Positions 61,631 to 64,000 of a DNA stretch of 64,000 bases are shown in pieces (the stretch's first letter is position 1; every line of letters starts with the position of its first letter). The position numbers were made by a program, and so were the translations under genes. The notes beneath the pieces were generated by a model. That model was given only the letters and a program-made list of their open reading frames with translations, made no database searches and was not told where the DNA came from. The stretch is from Phycisphaerales bacterium (GTDB lineage: Bacteria > Planctomycetota > Phycisphaerae > Phycisphaerales > UBA1924), in the NCBI GenBank assembly GCA_029260455.1, contig JAJDDF010000009.1, positions 98,141 to 162,140 of the forward strand, given 5' to 3'.

Positions 61631-62485
61631 TCATTTCAGCGGATATTCATCGCGGACGGGGGCCGTGCGCACTGGGGCAGGCTCCGCATCGTAGCGTTCC
61701 TCAGCCGTTGCAAACGAGGCATCCTTCCGAGGGACAAGATAAATCTCGACGCGCCGGTTGGCGGGCGTGCCGCCCCTGCCATTGTTGGGAACCATCGGAC
61801 GATACTGTCCCCAACCGGACACGAGCATGCGTGTGGCATCAATGCCCCCCGACTGCACCGCTTCAGAAACCGCAATGGCACGCGCCACCGACAGGTATCG
61901 ATTGTTGCGGAAGCGCTCGCGCGACTTGCTCAGTGGCTGTGAATCCGTATGACCAACAACCTGCACGTCGTACCGCGAAGCGCTCGTGCTCGCAAGCACT
62001 TTGGCAAGCGCTTGCAGTGCGCCGGTCGCACTCGACTTGACCACATCAGAGCCTGAACCAAAGGTGAGATCAGATGCGACCTGAATCATCCCGCGCGAAG
62101 AGTCATAGCTGAACAGCGTTGGATTTTGTGCTGCCAGATTGGCAAGCTCAAGATCAGTACGCGGATCAAGCATCATGCCGCCAACATTGTTGAGGCGATG
62201 TTCAATCTGCCCCATATTGTCGCGGAGGGTGCCGATCTGCCCGGATAGGACCTTGATCTGCCCATTCTTTACACCCAGTTGCGACTCAAGTTCGGTAATA
62301 CGTGTCCGCTGACGAGAAGCTATTTGCTCCGCAGTTTGCTTTTCCTGCACAAGGCGGTTGATCTGCGCATCCTGAGATGCATTCATCTGTTGCGTTGCGT
62401 CGTATGGTTTCTGCGCCACACATCCGCCCAACACAAGGCCGGCCGTGGCGAGAAGCGGAAGCGTGATGGCTCGGGGCATCGTCAA
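61631..62485 (-). CDS. OmpA-family peptidoglycan-binding lipoprotein
   Basis: The product is 284 residues. The lipobox is VLGGC near residue 22. A coiled coil (about 45-110, QDAQINRLVQEKQTAEQIA and following) precedes the OmpA/MotB domain. That domain has LTFGSGSDVVKSSATGALQA, VVGHTDSQPLSKSRERFRNN, the sugar-contacting VSGWGQYRPMVPN and GGTPANRRVEIYLVPRK. It anchors the outer membrane to peptidoglycan. Alternatively it may be a MotB-like stator part, but no flagellar genes are seen. Divergent from an amidohydrolase. Confidence 0.9.
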   Translation of the reverse strand: MTMPRAITLPLLATAGLVLGGCVAQKPYDATQQMNASQDAQINRLVQEKQTAEQIASRQRTRITELESQLGVKNGQIKVLSGQIGTLRDNMGQIEHRLNNVGGMMLDPRTDLELANLAAQNPTLFSYDSSRGMIQVASDLTFGSGSDVVKSSATGALQALAKVLASTSASRYDVQVVGHTDSQPLSKSRERFRNNRYLSVARAIAVSEAVQSGGIDATRMLVSGWGQYRPMVPNNGRGGTPANRRVEIYLVPRKDASFATAEERYDAEPAPVRTAPVRDEYPLK

Positions 62486-62575
62486 ATCCCTTCGTAGTGA
62501 TGCAGCTATCGCAGGGATCCATCCCCGCTTACTTTATGATGTCAGGATAACACGATTAGGAACCTGAGGCACAGA

Positions 62576-63874
62576 GTGCGCAAAGACAATTTCATCATGT
62601 TGATCCGTGCCGCGGGCGCACTCGATGGCGCTGGTTTTGAGCGCGCCGGGGTGACCGCGATCGTCAGGTTATCCACAGCAGACACCCCTCCAGACATAGA
62701 TGTCATTGCCGTCGGCAGCCGCGATGACGTGGAAGCTCACCCCGCTGCATTGGGGCGCACGCCCATCGAACTGCCCCACCACGCGCTCATTCCGGGGCTT
62801 GTCAACGCCCACACACACCTTGATCTCACCCACTTAGGCCCCATACCCATTGACCCCGACATGGGTTTCGTTTCGTGGATCAGCATGATCATGAAGGCCC
62901 GCAATGAGCTGACAACACCCGTGCCGGAAACAGTCCGGCTGGGCATCGAGAAATCCATTCACGGCGGCGTCGTAGCCATCGGTGATATCGCTGGAACAAT
63001 CAACGCAGCGCAAAAATTGCGCGACAGCCTGCTCCACAGCGTGAGTTTTCTCGAAGTCTTTGGCCTCGGTAATCGCATCGAACCCAATTGGACGCGAATC
63101 GCACATGAGCTTGATGAGTTGAACGCTCCGGGCGCGGGGCACATGCGCGTCTCAGTGACACCGCACGCACCATATTCCGCAGGACGGGAGATGTATCAGC
63201 GCGCCGCTGCGTGGTGCATGACGCATCACGTGCCGATGTCGACACACTTCTCTGAAACACCTGCCGAATTGGAGTTTGTGGCCCAGGGCACCGGCGAGAT
63301 GTGCGGCTTTCTTACTCGCCTGGGACTCATGGATCACATTGCCATGGATGAGTTTGGTGATGGCGAATCACCAGTCGAACATGTCGCGGATGCTGTGCGC
63401 GGGGCGCAAGTCATCGCAGCGCATGTCAATGCATGCCATGACCGCGATATTGAACTGCTTGCAGAGCTTGGTGTGACCGTCGCCTATTGCCCGCGTGCAT
63501 CAGCATATTTCGAGCATGACCAGATGTTCGGCCCCCACCGCTATCGTGAGATGATGAGCGCCGGTGTGAATGTAGCCCTCGGCACCGACTCAATCGTCTG
63601 TCACCCCGCTGCACACGCAGACCGATTGTCAACACTGGATGAAGCGCGGCTCCTCTATGCACGCGATGGCAGCAGCGTGGACACACTCATGGCCATGATG
63701 ACCATTCACGGCGCCCGGGCACTCGGACTCGATGAAAAACTCTTCCGCTTTCCAACAACAGGCAGCGGCAAACTGGCAGGAGTCAATGTTGTCGATATTG
63801 CTGGAGTCGATGGGACCATTGGCCAGCGCGTCATGCAGGCGCAAGGTCTGGCCCAACCACTAGGTCCTGTTTGA
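62576..63874 (+). CDS. Amidohydrolase (deaminase-type, MtaD/SsnA-like)
   Basis: The product is 432 residues from GTG 62576 (GAGG 6 nt upstream; ATG 62597 is the alternative). The metal site is complete: LVNAHTHLDLTHLG (HxH), SVTPHAPYSAGREMY, MSTHFSETPAE, IAAHVNACHDRDIELLAELG and LGTDSIVCHPAA (the catalytic Asp). This is the TIM-barrel amidohydrolase fold of the S-adenosylhomocysteine/thioadenosine deaminase and SsnA group. The actual substrate is not determined. It ends before the start of another gene at 63954. Confidence 0.88.
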   Translation: MRKDNFIMLIRAAGALDGAGFERAGVTAIVRLSTADTPPDIDVIAVGSRDDVEAHPAALGRTPIELPHHALIPGLVNAHTHLDLTHLGPIPIDPDMGFVSWISMIMKARNELTTPVPETVRLGIEKSIHGGVVAIGDIAGTINAAQKLRDSLLHSVSFLEVFGLGNRIEPNWTRIAHELDELNAPGAGHMRVSVTPHAPYSAGREMYQRAAAWCMTHHVPMSTHFSETPAELEFVAQGTGEMCGFLTRLGLMDHIAMDEFGDGESPVEHVADAVRGAQVIAAHVNACHDRDIELLAELGVTVAYCPRASAYFEHDQMFGPHRYREMMSAGVNVALGTDSIVCHPAAHADRLSTLDEARLLYARDGSSVDTLMAMMTIHGARALGLDEKLFRFPTTGSGKLAGVNVVDIAGVDGTIGQRVMQAQGLAQPLGPV

Positions 63875-63953
63875 CGGCTCATTTGTTCGGCGCTTGTTTG
63901 GTTGCGCATTGGGTCTGAACCATCGATGCTGTTCTCCGGCAAGGAGGCCAGTG

Positions 63954-64000
63954 ATGACCAGAAAGAACTCTGCGCAATCAACTCGCACCGGTCGCGGCGT
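63954..64000 (+). CDS. Start of a further gene (runs off right edge)
   Basis: A strong AAGGAGG stands 6 nt upstream of ATG 63954, and the first 15 codons (TRKNSAQSTRTGRG) are open to the window edge. The content is basic and too short to identify. Read from 80 bp after the amidohydrolase stop. Confidence 0.55.
   Translation, partial: MTRKNSAQSTRTGRG

Overview
The window looks like chromosomal DNA of a planctomycete, most likely class Phycisphaerae. The signs are secreted proteins ending in a PTPG/PAPG, hydrophobic, RRRR sorting tail (PEP-CTERM-like), Cys-bracketed dockerin-like tails, an ECF-type sigma factor beside a Ser/Thr kinase with TPR repeats, a DUF1573/MauE pair, and GTG/TTG starts. 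This assignment is inference; no rRNA gene is present.

Layout. 1-3.7 kb: three leftward genes for secreted proteins, each preceded by a related ~105-nt structured leader 32-33 nt before the start codon; the third (HAF repeats) has an in-frame TGA. 3.7-7.4 kb: sigma factor and membrane Ser/Thr kinase, divergent, then another PEP-CTERM-like gene. 7.4-12 kb: a scarred accessory region with a truncated GlxA/AraC-type regulator, three copies of one insertion-element end, a transposase remnant, a haem-motif/beta-barrel gene, and two extra partial copies of the 3' part of a tRNA-Thr gene, indicating tandem insertions at that tRNA. 12-24 kb: fibro-slime protein, DUF1573/MauE operon, uppS-(unknown)-cdsA, a coiled-coil protein with a decayed zinc ribbon, dapF and an M48 peptidase. 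24-41 kb: housekeeping genes (NifU-like, csrA, rsmA, bioY, proBA, rimO, nadD) with a secreted propeller-like protein, a nitronate monooxygenase, a Na+ symporter and a PilZ-REC regulator. 41-45 kb: a TetR regulator facing a three-gene operon (CMD/AhpD-like protein, alpha/beta hydrolase, thioredoxin) with palindromic operators, then truB. 45-50 kb: secreted dockerin-type proteins and a DUF1801 protein with a histone-H1-like tail. 51-60.5 kb: a five-gene leftward heavy-metal efflux cluster (Cys-rich secreted protein, outer-membrane factor, membrane-fusion protein, RND pump, and a four-repeat TRASH/YHS-like periplasmic protein), next to a decayed fragment of a different RND pump. 60.6-64 kb: MlaE permease, OmpA lipoprotein, an amidohydrolase and the start of one more gene. 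Five tRNA genes are present: Thr(CGT), Val(CAC), Ser(GGA), Glu(CTC), Asp(GTC).

The strongest leads for something undescribed are the three repeated structured leaders, the TRASH-repeat protein with duplicated metal-binding domains in the efflux operon, the CsrA-type hairpin covering csrA's own ribosome binding site, and the tandem tRNA-Thr insertions.
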